In this document: positions 1-9,083 of the stretch, in pieces
Layout: each line of letters starts with the position of its first letter
Numbering within the stretch: the stretch's first letter is position 1
DNA from: CAWCQC01 sp963819905
Lineage (GTDB): Bacteria > Actinomycetota > Thermoleophilia > Gaiellales > Gaiellaceae
DNA length: 64,000 bases
Assembly (NCBI GenBank): GCA_963819905.1
Contig: CAWFXP010000007.1
Coordinates: 284,729 to 348,728 of the forward strand
Reading direction: 5' to 3'
The notes under the pieces: generated by a model
Told to the model about the DNA's origin: nothing
Database searches by the model: none
The model's input: the letters and a program-made list of their open reading frames with translations, nothing else
Translations under genes and position numbers: made by a program

Positions 1-219
1 CGGGAACAGCACCTTGTCGCCGGGATCGACGCCGCTTGCCTCTGCCCCGGTCGCCGTGACGATCCCCGATCGGCAACCGGCCTCGGTGCTCGCGGGTATG
101 ATGAGGCCGCTGCGAGTCTCCGTCTCCTCGTCGACCGGCTCGACGACCACGTAGTCGTCGAGGGGCTCGAGGGTGACGGTGACCGGCTTCGTCTCCTCCA
201 CGGACTCGATTGTAGGCAC
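1..219 (-). CDS. groES: Co-chaperonin GroES, N-terminal part (runs off left edge)
   Basis: This leftward gene is cut by the window edge, leaving 73 codons from a GTG start at 219. The visible protein has the GroES fold signature: a strand reading DDYVVVEPVDEET, then SGLIIPAS, then GIVTATG and GDKVLFP, in the same order and spacing as 10-kDa chaperonins. GroES caps the GroEL ring in the cytosol during ATP-driven folding. The start is preceded by a diverging fabF gene about 70 bp away. No clear CIRCE element is visible in the short intergenic stretch. GroEL is not in view. Confidence 0.8.
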   Translation of the reverse strand, partial: MPTIESVEETKPVTVTLEPLDDYVVVEPVDEETETRSGLIIPASTEAGCRSGIVTATGAEASGVDPGDKVLFP

Positions 220-290
220 GCGGACGGCGAGTGAGACGTTCGTGTGTGCAACCGGGCGCCGCCGTCGCCCGTCTAAACAGTCGAGGAACG

Positions 291-1523
291 ATGCGACGAG
301 TCGTGATCACGGGTATGGGGGCGGTGACGCCGCTCGGGAACAGCGCGGCGGAGACGTGGCAGGCTGCGATCGACGGGCGGAGCGGGGTCGACTTCATCCG
401 GACGTTCGACTCGTCCGAGTACCCCGTACACATCGCCGCCGAGGTCAAGGCCGACTTCGACCCGAACGGGCTTGCCTCCGCCAAGGAGATGAAACGGCTC
501 GACCGCAACATCCTGTTTGCGCTCTCGGCGGCGAAGGAGGCGCTCGGCGACGCCGGCATCAACGGCTACCAGCCGGAGCGCGTGGGCGTCGTCCTCGGCT
601 CCGGTATCGGGGGGCTCCACGAGCTGCTGCGCCAGTACGACGTTCTGCGCGAACGCGGTCCGGACCGGGTCTCCCCGTCGTTCATGCCGAACGTCCTCCC
701 CGACTCGGCGAGCGGCCAGGTGGCGATCGCGCTCGGGATCCGGGGACCGAACTACGCGGTCGTCTCGGCCTGCGCCACCGGGTCGCACGCGATCGGCGAA
801 GGCGCCGATCTCGTTCGCCACGGCTACGCCGACGCGGTCGTCGCGGGCGGCACCGAGGCGTGCATCCATCCGCTGTTCTTCGCGGGCTTCTGCTCCATGC
901 GGGGTCTCGTCGCCGAGGAGGAGGACCCGGCGAAGGCCTGCCGGCCGTTCGATGCGACCCGTGCGGGGTTCGTGATGGGCGAGGGCGCCGGAATCGTCAT
1001 GCTCGAGGAGTACGAGTACGCGAAGGCGCGCGGCGCGACGATCTACGCCGAGATGCTCGGCTACGGGGCGTCGAACGACGCGTACCACATGGCCGCACCT
1101 GATCCCGACTCGCTGGGCGTCGCGGAGATGATGCGGGCGGCGCTCGACCGCTCCGGCGTCGATCCGTCGCGGGTCGGCTACATCAACGCCCACGGCACGT
1201 CGACCCCGCTCGGGGACGCGGCCGAGACGAAGGCGATCAAGGACGTCTTCGGCGACCACTCCTACGATCTCGCCGTCTCCTCGACGAAATCGACGATGGG
1301 GCACTTGCTCGGGGCGGCCGGCGCGGTCGAGGCGATCATGTGCGCCTTCGCGATCCACGAGGGCGTCATCCCGCCGACGATCAACTACCACCACCCGGAT
1401 CCGGAGTGCGATCTCGACTACGTGCCGAACGAGCCGCGGAAGGCCGAGATCGACGTCGCCCTCTCGAACGCGATGGGCCTCGGCGGCCACAACGGCTGCG
1501 TGCTGCTCGGCCGGGTCGAGTAG
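291..1523 (+). CDS. fabF: 3-oxoacyl-ACP synthase II
   Basis: This 410-aa thiolase-fold condensing enzyme elongates acyl-ACP with malonyl-ACP in cytosolic fatty acid synthesis. The catalytic triad is visible: Cys161 in SACATGS, His301 in NAHGTSTPLGD and His338 in MGHLLGAAG, close to the E. coli FabF positions (163, 303, 340). The ATG at 291 is chosen over an upstream in-frame start because it has GAGGAACG just before it and gives the canonical MRRVVITGMG beginning. The gene stands alone, followed by a convergent HAD phosphatase. FabB or a type II PKS ketosynthase are alternatives, but the sequence fits FabF best. Confidence 0.93.
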   Translation: MRRVVITGMGAVTPLGNSAAETWQAAIDGRSGVDFIRTFDSSEYPVHIAAEVKADFDPNGLASAKEMKRLDRNILFALSAAKEALGDAGINGYQPERVGVVLGSGIGGLHELLRQYDVLRERGPDRVSPSFMPNVLPDSASGQVAIALGIRGPNYAVVSACATGSHAIGEGADLVRHGYADAVVAGGTEACIHPLFFAGFCSMRGLVAEEEDPAKACRPFDATRAGFVMGEGAGIVMLEEYEYAKARGATIYAEMLGYGASNDAYHMAAPDPDSLGVAEMMRAALDRSGVDPSRVGYINAHGTSTPLGDAAETKAIKDVFGDHSYDLAVSSTKSTMGHLLGAAGAVEAIMCAFAIHEGVIPPTINYHHPDPECDLDYVPNEPRKAEIDVALSNAMGLGGHNGCVLLGRVE

Positions 1524-1557
1524 CGCTCCCAGACCGCCTCCGCGCCCGGAGCCGGGA

Positions 1558-2205
1558 TCAGCCGGTGACGACGGCGTCCGTCAGCTCGGAGATCGAGCCG
1601 AGGACGACGTCCGCGGCGCCGATGGCATCGGCGCGAGGCGGGAACTGCGCGTTCGGAATCGCGATCACGCGCATCCCGGCAGCACGGGCGGACAGGATCC
1701 CGTTCGTCGAGTCCTCGATCGCGGCTGCCCGTCCGGGAGCGAGGCCGAGGCGCCGTGCGGCCTCGAGGTAGACGTCCGGGGCGGGCTTGCCGCGGGCGAC
1801 CTCCTCTGACGACACCGTCACCTCGAACCGGCCGGCGATGCCGGCGAGCTGGAGCGCGAGGTCGATCAGCGGGCGATTCGACGAGCTCGCCAGACCGAGT
1901 CGGCGGCGGGCGGCGAGCCGCTCGACTGCCTCGACGGCTCCCGGGACGAGCGGCAGCCGCTCGCGATAGAGCGCCGCCATCCGCTCGACGACCTCGGTGT
2001 TGATCTCGTCGGGTGACTCCTCGAGGCCGACGACCTCGTGCATGTAGCGCGACCACTCGGTCGAGCTCATCCCCATCATGTCCCGTTGGGCCTGGTCGTG
2101 CCAGCGCCCGCCCCGCTCGCGCGCGAGCGCTTCCCGCGCGGCGTCCCAGACGGCCTCCGAGTCGAGCAGCACGCCGTCGAGATCGAAGACGACGGCGTCG
2201 ATCAC
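1558..2205 (-). CDS. HAD-superfamily hydrolase (beta-phosphoglucomutase/phosphatase-like)
   Basis: This 215-aa cytosolic phosphatase-type protein has motif I in VVFDLDGVLLDS (nucleophile Asp8, acid Asp10), motif II SSSN, the Lys motif in RGKPAPDVYL and motif III in IEDSTNGI. The cap sits between motifs I and II, as in subfamily I HADs (CbbY/beta-PGM-like). The substrate cannot be told from sequence. The GTG at 2205 overlaps the stop of the upstream flavin-reductase gene (GTGA), so the two are probably translationally coupled. An in-frame GTG at 2217 is possible but less likely. Confidence 0.85.
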   Translation of the reverse strand: MIDAVVFDLDGVLLDSEAVWDAAREALARERGGRWHDQAQRDMMGMSSTEWSRYMHEVVGLEESPDEINTEVVERMAALYRERLPLVPGAVEAVERLAARRRLGLASSSNRPLIDLALQLAGIAGRFEVTVSSEEVARGKPAPDVYLEAARRLGLAPGRAAAIEDSTNGILSARAAGMRVIAIPNAQFPPRADAIGAADVVLGSISELTDAVVTG

Positions 2206-2678
2206 GCGGAGTGCCACCGGCCGCGGGCGCGGACGAGACCCGTCCCCGCCCGGCCCGCCTCTGCCCGGACGACCCGTCCCGCGAGGAACGTGTGGGAGCC
2301 CGCGGGGATCTCGGTCTCGTGGACGCAGTCCAGCCAGCCGAGCGCTCCCGCGATCAGCGGCGCGCCCTCGTCCCGCCGCGGGTGGAGGTCGATTCCCTCC
2401 CACAGGCCGATCGGCGGGACGCCGCGGGCGAAGTGCTCGGCGACGGCCTCCTGGTCGCCTGCCAGGAGGCTGAAGGAGAAGGCGGGAGCTTCGCGGAGAA
2501 GCTCGTGCATCGCGGCCTCGCGCCGGATCCCGACTCCGACGAGCGGCGGGTTCGCGGCGACACCGACGACGCTCGAGACCGTGAGCCCGAGCGGCTGAGG
2601 GCTCGCCTCGACCGTGAGCACCGCGACGCCGCTCGGGAAGGCGGCGAGCAGGGAGCGGACGTCGTCGGCGGTGGACAT
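2202..2678 (-). CDS. Flavin reductase (FMN-binding split-barrel) family protein
   Basis: This 158-aa protein resembles HpaC/RutF-type NAD(P)H:flavin oxidoreductases. It has an N-terminal FPSGVAVLT segment, LGLTVSSVVGVAANPPLVGV for flavin binding, and a C-terminal strand with GSHTFLAGRVV. Such enzymes supply reduced FMN or FAD to partner monooxygenases; no partner is seen nearby. The ATG at 2678 gives the normal family N-terminus. The gene is divergent from trkA, with only 28 bp between starts, and is coupled to the HAD gene by a GTGA overlap. Confidence 0.8.
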   Translation of the reverse strand: MSTADDVRSLLAAFPSGVAVLTVEASPQPLGLTVSSVVGVAANPPLVGVGIRREAAMHELLREAPAFSFSLLAGDQEAVAEHFARGVPPIGLWEGIDLHPRRDEGAPLIAGALGWLDCVHETEIPAGSHTFLAGRVVRAEAGRAGTGLVRARGRWHSA

Positions 2679-2706
2679 CCCGGGGATGATGCACAATCCC
2701 GGCGCG

Positions 2707-4035
2707 ATGAAGATCCTCGTCATCGGCGCCGGCCAGGTCGGTACAACGATCATCGAGGCGCTCGGCAACGAACACTCGATCACGGTCGTCGACACGGACG
2801 CGGCCAGGCTCAGCGCCCTCTCGTATCGCTACGACGTCCTGACGATGGAGGGAAACGGCGCGAGCCGGCGCGTCCTTCACGAGGCGGGAATCGTGGACTC
2901 CGATCTCGTCATCGCCTGCACGTCGCGGGACGAGGTCAACATCGTGGCCGGCATCCTGGCCGAGCGGCTCGCGCCGGACGCGCGAACGATCGTCCGAACG
3001 CAGAACGTCGAGTACCTGGAGGTGTGGCAGGAGCGGCAGCTCGACGTCGACTTCGTCGTCTCCTCCGAGCTCGAGACCGCGAACGCGATCGCTCGGCTCA
3101 TCGGCATCCCGGCCGCGCGGCAGACGGACGTCTTCGCCGAGGGCCGAGTCCTCATGGTCGAGTTCGACGTTCCGAAGGGCTCGCCCATCGGGCAGACGAT
3201 CGGTCAGAGGTTGCGGGACGCGGCCATTCCGCCGGACTCGAAGGTGGCGAGCATCATCAGGGGCGATCGGATGATGGTCGCCCGCGGCGACGAGACGATC
3301 GAGCCCGGGGACCGCGTGATCGTGATCGGGTCGCCCGAGGCCGCCCGGGCATGGAGCGCGATCTTCTCGCAGGGCCGCGCCAGGGCGAGCGACGTCGTCA
3401 TCTTCGGGGGCAGCGACACGGGAACCACGATTGCGCGGATCCTGCTGGACGAGGGCACGCGCGTGCGGATCGTGGAGGCGAGCCCCGAACGTGCGCGGGT
3501 CGTGGCCGAGGAGCTGCCCGACGCCCGCGTCTTCAACGCGGCGCCGACCGACGGAGACTTCATCGAGCGGGAGCGCATCGGCACCGCCGACGCCGCGATC
3601 CTCGCTCTCGCGACCGACGAGGAGAACCTCTACGCGGCGACGATGGCGAAGTTACGCGGAGTGCAGGTGACGATCGCCGTGGTCACGGAACCGGCCTCGG
3701 TCGCCGTGCTCGAACGAGCGGGGGTCGACATCGTCGTCAACCCGCGAATGGTCACGGCCGAGGAGATCGTCCGCTTCGCCCACGACCCGCGGATCCGCCA
3801 GATGGCCATGCTCGAGGGAGACCGGTTCGAGATCCTCGACATCACGGTTCGCGAGGACTCGGAGCTCGTCGGGAAGCCGTTCCGGCAGCTGCCGATGACG
3901 GGGTCGCTGATCGGCGCGATCGTCCGCGGCGAGAACGCGATCTTTCCGCACGGCGACGACACGCTCATGCCGGGCGATCGCGCAATCATCTTCGCAGAGG
4001 CGGCGCGCGTCTCCCAGGTCGAGCGCGCTCTGTGA
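2707..4035 (+). CDS. trkA: Trk potassium uptake peripheral protein TrkA (two RCK domains)
   Basis: This 442-aa cytoplasmic regulatory subunit gates TrkH. It has two tandem RCK units. The first opens with the dinucleotide-binding motif GAGQVGTTI (residues 7-15), followed by acidic VVDTD at the end of beta-2. The second begins near residue 220 (VVIFGGSDTGTTIA), and each is followed by a TrkA_C domain. The ATG at 2707 gives the canonical MKILVIGAG start. The stop overlaps the GTG of trkH (GTGA), so trkA, trkH and the following transporter genes look like one transcript. In Trk systems NAD(H) or ATP binding to RCK domains controls the channel. Confidence 0.93.
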   Translation: MKILVIGAGQVGTTIIEALGNEHSITVVDTDAARLSALSYRYDVLTMEGNGASRRVLHEAGIVDSDLVIACTSRDEVNIVAGILAERLAPDARTIVRTQNVEYLEVWQERQLDVDFVVSSELETANAIARLIGIPAARQTDVFAEGRVLMVEFDVPKGSPIGQTIGQRLRDAAIPPDSKVASIIRGDRMMVARGDETIEPGDRVIVIGSPEAARAWSAIFSQGRARASDVVIFGGSDTGTTIARILLDEGTRVRIVEASPERARVVAEELPDARVFNAAPTDGDFIERERIGTADAAILALATDEENLYAATMAKLRGVQVTIAVVTEPASVAVLERAGVDIVVNPRMVTAEEIVRFAHDPRIRQMAMLEGDRFEILDITVREDSELVGKPFRQLPMTGSLIGAIVRGENAIFPHGDDTLMPGDRAIIFAEAARVSQVERAL

Positions 4036-5576
4036 CGAGCGGCCTGGCCGCTCTGCCGCGCCCTCCCCGCCGGGTGCGGCTCGGCGTCGACGTCGGCGCC
4101 GTCGCCAGCCTGATCGGGAGCATCGTCAAGTACCTCGGCCTCGCGTTCGTCGTCCCGACGATCATCGCGGTCGCGTACCGAGAGCCGTTCTGGCCCTTCC
4201 TCGCCGCCGGGCTCATCACGACGGCGGCGGGCCTGGTGCTCGAGCGGAGCCCCGGCAGCGGCCGCGAACGGGTCGGACAGCGGGAAGGGTTCCTGGTCAT
4301 CGCGCTCGTCTGGCTGCTCGTCCCGGCCTTCGGTGCCATTCCGTATGCGCTTGCGGACGAGCCGCAGCTCAGCAACCTCATGGACGTCTACTTCGAGTCG
4401 GTGTCCGGCTTCACCGCGACCGGCGCGACGATCCTCACCGACATCGAGGGTCTCGACGAGTCGCTGCTCATGTGGCGGCAGTTCACCCAGTGGCTTGGCG
4501 GCATGGGGATCGTCGTCCTCGCGATCGCGGTGCTCCCCCGGCTGCGCGTCGGCGGCCGCCAGCTCCTCCAGTCGGAGCTCGCCGGGCCGACCGAGGTCGA
4601 GCGGCTCACCGTGACGATCCGCGAGACGGCTCGCCGGCTCTGGCTTCTCTACCTCGGTCTGACCGTCGTCGCCGTGGCAACCCTGCTCGCCATCGGCTGG
4701 GCCGGCTTCGACGATGCGATGACGCCCTTCGAGGCCGTCGCGCACTCGCTGTCCGCGACCGCGATCGGCGGGTTCTCGACCCAGAACGACTCGCTGGCCG
4801 GCTTCGGCGCGGCGACGCAGTGGGCGATCCTCGCGGTCATCGTCGTCGCCGGGGTCAACTTCCTGCGCCTGTACCGGGTGATCGTGCAGCGCCATCCCCG
4901 CGCGGTCACCTCGGACGAGGAGTTCCGGCTCTATCTCGGCTTTCTGGCTGCAGGAGCCGTTCTGCTCGTCATCGAGCTGCTCGGCGGTGGAATCTTCGCC
5001 GGCGAGGAGGCGATCCGCCACGCGATGTTCCAGTCGGCCTCGATCATGACCACGTCCGGCTTCTCGACGGCGGACTACACGGACTGGAGCGCGCTCGCCG
5101 AGATGACCCTGCTCGCGCTCATGTTCGTCGGCGCCTCGGCAGGATCGACCGGAGGATCGATCAAGGTCGTCAGGCACCTGCTGATGACCCGGATCGTGCG
5201 GCGGGAGCTCGACCAGACCGTCCACCGTGAGATCGTCGAGCCGATCAGGCTGAACGGAGCCACGGTCGACGAGCGGGCGCTCAGGTCGGTCGTGACCTTC
5301 GTCGCCCTCTACGTGCTCCTCTTCGGTCTCGGCGCGCTGGCTCTCGTGATCGACCAGAAGCTCGCTGCCGTCGAGGTCGGGTCGTTCGACGCGATCGGGG
5401 CAGCCGCGTCCTGCCTCGGCAACGTCGGCCCTGCCTTCGGGTTTGCCGGGCCGTTCGGTTCCTATGCCCCGTTCAGTGATCTCTCGACCGGCATCCTCAC
5501 CGGCCTCATGTGGCTCGGCCGCCTCGAGATCATCCCGATCGCCGTCCTGCTCACCCGCAACTACTGGCGGACGTGA
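4032..5576 (+). CDS. trkH: Trk potassium uptake membrane protein TrkH (first copy)
   Basis: This 514-aa integral membrane K+ channel subunit belongs to the TrkH/KtrB superfamily. The four pore loops typical of the family can be found: TATGAT near the first P-loop, AIGGFST in the second, TTSGFST in the third and LGNVGPAFG in the fourth. Ten or more hydrophobic segments and a long N-terminal membrane pair fit TrkH rather than KtrB. The GTG start overlaps the trkA stop. The next gene, a second TrkH copy, begins inside its stop codon (GTGA at 5573-5576). Confidence 0.93.
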   Translation: MTSGLAALPRPPRRVRLGVDVGAVASLIGSIVKYLGLAFVVPTIIAVAYREPFWPFLAAGLITTAAGLVLERSPGSGRERVGQREGFLVIALVWLLVPAFGAIPYALADEPQLSNLMDVYFESVSGFTATGATILTDIEGLDESLLMWRQFTQWLGGMGIVVLAIAVLPRLRVGGRQLLQSELAGPTEVERLTVTIRETARRLWLLYLGLTVVAVATLLAIGWAGFDDAMTPFEAVAHSLSATAIGGFSTQNDSLAGFGAATQWAILAVIVVAGVNFLRLYRVIVQRHPRAVTSDEEFRLYLGFLAAGAVLLVIELLGGGIFAGEEAIRHAMFQSASIMTTSGFSTADYTDWSALAEMTLLALMFVGASAGSTGGSIKVVRHLLMTRIVRRELDQTVHREIVEPIRLNGATVDERALRSVVTFVALYVLLFGLGALALVIDQKLAAVEVGSFDAIGAAASCLGNVGPAFGFAGPFGSYAPFSDLSTGILTGLMWLGRLEIIPIAVLLTRNYWRT

Positions 5577-7107
5577 CTCCGATTCCGCGGGCCCGGGCCG
5601 CTCTCGTTCGTCGTGTCGGCGGCGTCGACGTCAGCGGCGCGCTCAACCTCGTCGGCCGCATGATCAAGTACTTCAGCCTCGCCTACGCGTTTCCGGTCGC
5701 GCTCGCGCTCGGCTACGGCGATCCGGTCTGGCCGTTCCTCGCCGCCGGCGCGCTCACGGCGGCCTTCGGCTGGGCGCTCGAGCGGTTCACGACCGGCGGT
5801 GACACGATCGGCGCTCGCGAGGGGTTCCTGGTCGTGTCGCTGACGTGGGCGCTCGCGTGCGCTCTCGATCTCGGTCTCCTACATGTTCGGCGAGCCGCAG
5901 CTCCGCTACCCGGTCGACGCGTACTTCGAGGCGATGTCCGGAATGACGACGACGGGCGCCAGCGTGCTCACCGACATCCCGGCGCTGAATCAGACGATGG
6001 GCATGTGGCGCTGCTTCTCGCAGTGGCTCGGCGGCATGGGGATCGTCGTCCTCAGCCTGGCGATCCTCCCGCGCCTGCGGGTCGGCGGGGCCCGCGTGCT
6101 CGTCGAGTCGGAGATGCCGGGCCACGAGTACGAGCCGCTCGCCTCCTCGATCCGGACGACCGCACGACGGCTCTGGCTGGTGTACGTCGGCCTGACGGCG
6201 CTCATGATCCTGATCCTCTCGATCTTCGGCTGGGTCGGCGTCGACTGCGCTGATGACGCCCTACCAGGCGGCGGCGCACGCCTTCACGACGCTTCCGACC
6301 GGCGGCTTCTCCCCGCAGGCGCGCTCGGTCGAGCCGTTCGCAGCGGCGAGCCAGTGGATCATGGTGCTCTTCATGTTCCTCGCCGGGGCGAACTTCGCGC
6401 TCCACTACCGGGTGCTCAGGAAGCGCTTCAACCCGCTGCGCGACGAGGAGTTCCGCGCGTACATCGCGATCCTGCTCGTCGCCTCGCTGATCCTGTTCCT
6501 GGAGCTACTCCGGTCAGACATCTTCGCCGCCGGCGAGACGGCGGTTCGCCAGTCCGTCTTCCAGGTCGTCTCGATGATGACGACGACCGGCTACGGCAGC
6601 GCGAACTTCGTCGACTGGACGGTGCTGACGTCGCTCACGCTCGTCGCGGTGATGCTCATCGGCGGCTGCGCGGGCTCGACCGCCGGCGCGATCAAGGTCG
6701 GCCGCCACCTGACGATCGCAAAGCTTCTGCGGCGCGAGGTCGACCAGTCCGTCCATCGCGATGCGGTCACGCCGATCCGATTGAACGGGCGCGTCATCGA
6801 GGAGCGGGCCCTGCGCGCGATCCTCGCCTTCGGGGTCATCTACGTCGGGCTGTTCATGGCCGGGGCGCTGATCCTGACGATCGAGTCCGCCCGCTCCGGG
6901 CTCGACGTCACGGCCCTCGACGCGATCGGCGCTTCCGCGACGACGCTCGGCAACGTCGGGCCGGGGTTCGGCTTCGCGGGGCCGTTCGGCTCCTTCGACC
7001 CGTTCAGTCCGTTCGCCAAGTCGGTCATGATCGTGCTCATGTGGGCGGGTCGGCTCGAGATCATCCCGGTGGCAGTGCTCCTGACGCGGCGCTACTGGCG
7101 TGCTTAA
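5573..7107 (+). pseudogene. trkH: Second TrkH copy, frameshifted at two points
   Basis: This is a paralogue of the preceding TrkH. It starts GTG at 5573 in a GTGA overlap and follows the first copy segment by segment: GRMIKYFSLAYAFP, TTTGASVLTD, LPTGGFSPQ, TTTGYGS, LGNVGPGFG. The reading frame changes near 5865 (before SVSYMFGEPQL) and again near 6248 (before MTPYQAAAHAF). Both shifts fall where the two TrkH copies should align without gaps. Outside these points all pore-loop motifs are intact. Either the copy is decaying or two indels are sequencing errors; the good conservation of all segments favours error or very recent damage. Confidence 0.8.
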
Positions 7108-8434
7108 GCGCCTGCGCCTGGATCGGCCGGCTAGGCTGATCGGCGTCGCCTTCGCGGTCGCGATTCTCGTCGGCTCGGCGCTCCTGATGCTGCCCGTCGC
7201 GACGACCGAGGACGGCGGCGCATCCTTTCTGACGGCCGCGTTCACGTCGACCTCGGCCGTCTGCGTCACCGGCCTCATCGTGGTCGACACGGCCACATAC
7301 TGGAGCACCTTCGGGCAGGTGGTGATCATGCTCCTGATCCAGATCGGCGGGTTCGGGATCATGACGCTCGCGTCGGTCCTCGCGCTCTTCGTCGCCCGCC
7401 GTCTGGGTCTGAAGACGCGGATGCTCGCCCAGGCGGAGACGGGCGCGCTCGACCTCGGCGACGTCCGCCGGATCCTGATCGGCGTGGCGGGCTTCACGCT
7501 GCTGTTCGAGGCTGTCGTCGCGGTTGTGATTGCCCTCAGGCTCGGCTTCGCGTACGACTACTCGGTCGGCTCCGCCGTCTACCGCGGCGTCTTTCACTCG
7601 ATCACGTCGTTCAACAACGCCGGCTTCGCCCTCTGGAGCGACAACCTCGTCGGCTTCGTGACGGACGGGTGGATCTCGCTCGCGATCTGCTTCGGGGTCA
7701 TCACCGGAGGTCTCGGCTTCCCGGTCTGGCTCGAGCTGCGCCGCCAGCTCGCGCCGAGGCGCTGGTCGATCCACACCAAGCTGACGCTCGTCATGACGCT
7801 GATCCTGCTCGCGGTGGGGTTCTTCGCCGTCCTCGGATTCGAATGGAACAACGCGGCCACGCTCGGGCCGCTCGACACTCCGGGCAAGCTGCTCGCGAGC
7901 TTCTTCCAGGGCGTCCAGCCCCGGACGGCAGGCTTCAACTCGCTGAACTACGGCGCCATGGAGGACGAGACGCTCCTCGTCTCGACCGCGCTCATGATCA
8001 TCGGAGCAGGGAGCGCCTCGACCGGGGGCGGTATCAAGGTGACGACGATGGCGCTGCTCGCGCTGATGGCGTGGGCCGAGCTGCGGGGTGATCCGGAGGT
8101 GAATGCGTTCGGCCGTCGGATCTCCGCCGGGACGCAGCGGCAGGCGCTGACGATAACGCTCCTGGCACTCGCCGGCGTGCTTGCCTGCACGCTCGTTCTC
8201 ATCATCGTGAGTCCGTTCGACGTGACGAGCACGCTGTTCGAATCGGCCTCAGCCTTCGGTACAGTCGGGCTCTCGACGGGGATCACCCCGCAACTTCCAT
8301 CCTCAGGACAGATCGCGCTCATCGTGCTCATGTACCTCGGACGCATCGGCCCGCACACCCTCGGCGTCGCCCTGGCGCTGCGCGAGCGGCCGCGTCGCAC
8401 GCGCTACGCGGAAGGGAGGCCGATCATTGGCTAG
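7100..8434 (+). CDS. ktrB: Ktr-type potassium/sodium uptake membrane subunit KtrB
   Basis: This 444-aa membrane protein is shorter than TrkH at the N-terminus, as in KtrB. P-loop motifs are TSAVCVTGL, SFNNAGF, PRTAGFN and FGTVGLSTG, and GIKVTTMALL follows the third loop. It forms the ion-conducting dimer that works with the KtrA RCK ring. The GTG start at 7100 lies 8 bp inside the end of the second trkH, and its end overlaps ktrA by 8 bp, so these genes are tightly coupled. Ktr systems are often Na+-stimulated and, in Firmicutes, inhibited by c-di-AMP. Confidence 0.93.
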   Translation: MLKRLRLDRPARLIGVAFAVAILVGSALLMLPVATTEDGGASFLTAAFTSTSAVCVTGLIVVDTATYWSTFGQVVIMLLIQIGGFGIMTLASVLALFVARRLGLKTRMLAQAETGALDLGDVRRILIGVAGFTLLFEAVVAVVIALRLGFAYDYSVGSAVYRGVFHSITSFNNAGFALWSDNLVGFVTDGWISLAICFGVITGGLGFPVWLELRRQLAPRRWSIHTKLTLVMTLILLAVGFFAVLGFEWNNAATLGPLDTPGKLLASFFQGVQPRTAGFNSLNYGAMEDETLLVSTALMIIGAGSASTGGGIKVTTMALLALMAWAELRGDPEVNAFGRRISAGTQRQALTITLLALAGVLACTLVLIIVSPFDVTSTLFESASAFGTVGLSTGITPQLPSSGQIALIVLMYLGRIGPHTLGVALALRERPRRTRYAEGRPIIG

Positions 8435-9083
8435 GGAGAACCAGTTCCTCGTCTGCGGGCTCGGCCGCTTCGGCGGGGCGCTCGCGGTCGAGCTCACCAT
8501 GCTCGGCCACGAGGTACTCGGCGCGGATGCCGACCCGAAGGAAGTCCAGAACCACGCGGGGACGCTGACACACGTCGTCCAGGCGGACACGACCGATCCC
8601 GTCGCGATGCGCGAGCTCGGAGCGGCCGACTTCAGCACGGCCGTCGTCGCGATCGGCACCGACCTCGAGGCGAGCATCCTGACGACGTCCGTGCTCGTCG
8701 ATCTCGGCGTGGAGCGGATCATCGCGAAGGCGATCACGGATGCACACGGGACGATCCTCCAGCGGGTCGGCGCCCATCGCGTCGTATTCCCCGAACGCGA
8801 CATGGGCGTCCGCGTCGCCCATACGGTCACGGGACGCACGATCGACTACATCCAGCTCGATGCCGGCTTCGCGCTCGTCGAGACGACGGCGCCGCCCGCG
8901 ATCGTCGGGAAGACGCTCGCGGATGCCCAGGTCAGGAGCCGCTACGGGATCACGGTGGTGTGCATCAAGCCCGAAGGCGGCACGTTCACCTACGCGACGC
9001 CCGACACAGTGGTCGAGGAAGGCGACATTCTCGTCGTCGCCGGCGAGACGCATCGAGCCGAGGGCTTCAGCGAACGTCGCTGA
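8427..9083 (+). CDS. ktrA: Ktr potassium uptake regulatory subunit KtrA (RCK protein)
   Basis: This 218-aa cytosolic protein has a single RCK_N domain (GLGRFGGALAVEL near residues 11-23; DTTDP and VVAIGTD further on) and a C-terminal RCK_C/TrkA_C domain (ITVVCIKPEGG, VVEEGDILVVAG). It is half the length of TrkA, as expected for KtrA, which forms an octameric ring on KtrB. The start codon is TTG at 8427, overlapping the ktrB end. The 3' end runs 17 bp into the convergent kdpD-like gene. An ATP/ADP switch and possible c-di-AMP binding by RCK_C are known for the family. Confidence 0.92.
   Translation: MARENQFLVCGLGRFGGALAVELTMLGHEVLGADADPKEVQNHAGTLTHVVQADTTDPVAMRELGAADFSTAVVAIGTDLEASILTTSVLVDLGVERIIAKAITDAHGTILQRVGAHRVVFPERDMGVRVAHTVTGRTIDYIQLDAGFALVETTAPPAIVGKTLADAQVRSRYGITVVCIKPEGGTFTYATPDTVVEEGDILVVAGETHRAEGFSERR

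Noticed and set aside
220..290. CIRCE heat-shock operator before groES
   Set aside because: No TTAGCACTC-N9-GAGTGCTAA-like inverted repeat is visible in the interval.
2013..4031. Very long open frame on the plus strand leading into trkH
   Set aside because: Its first 670 codons are Arg/Pro-rich antisense or out-of-frame sequence over the HAD, flavin reductase and trkA genes. Only the part from 4032 has TrkH similarity.
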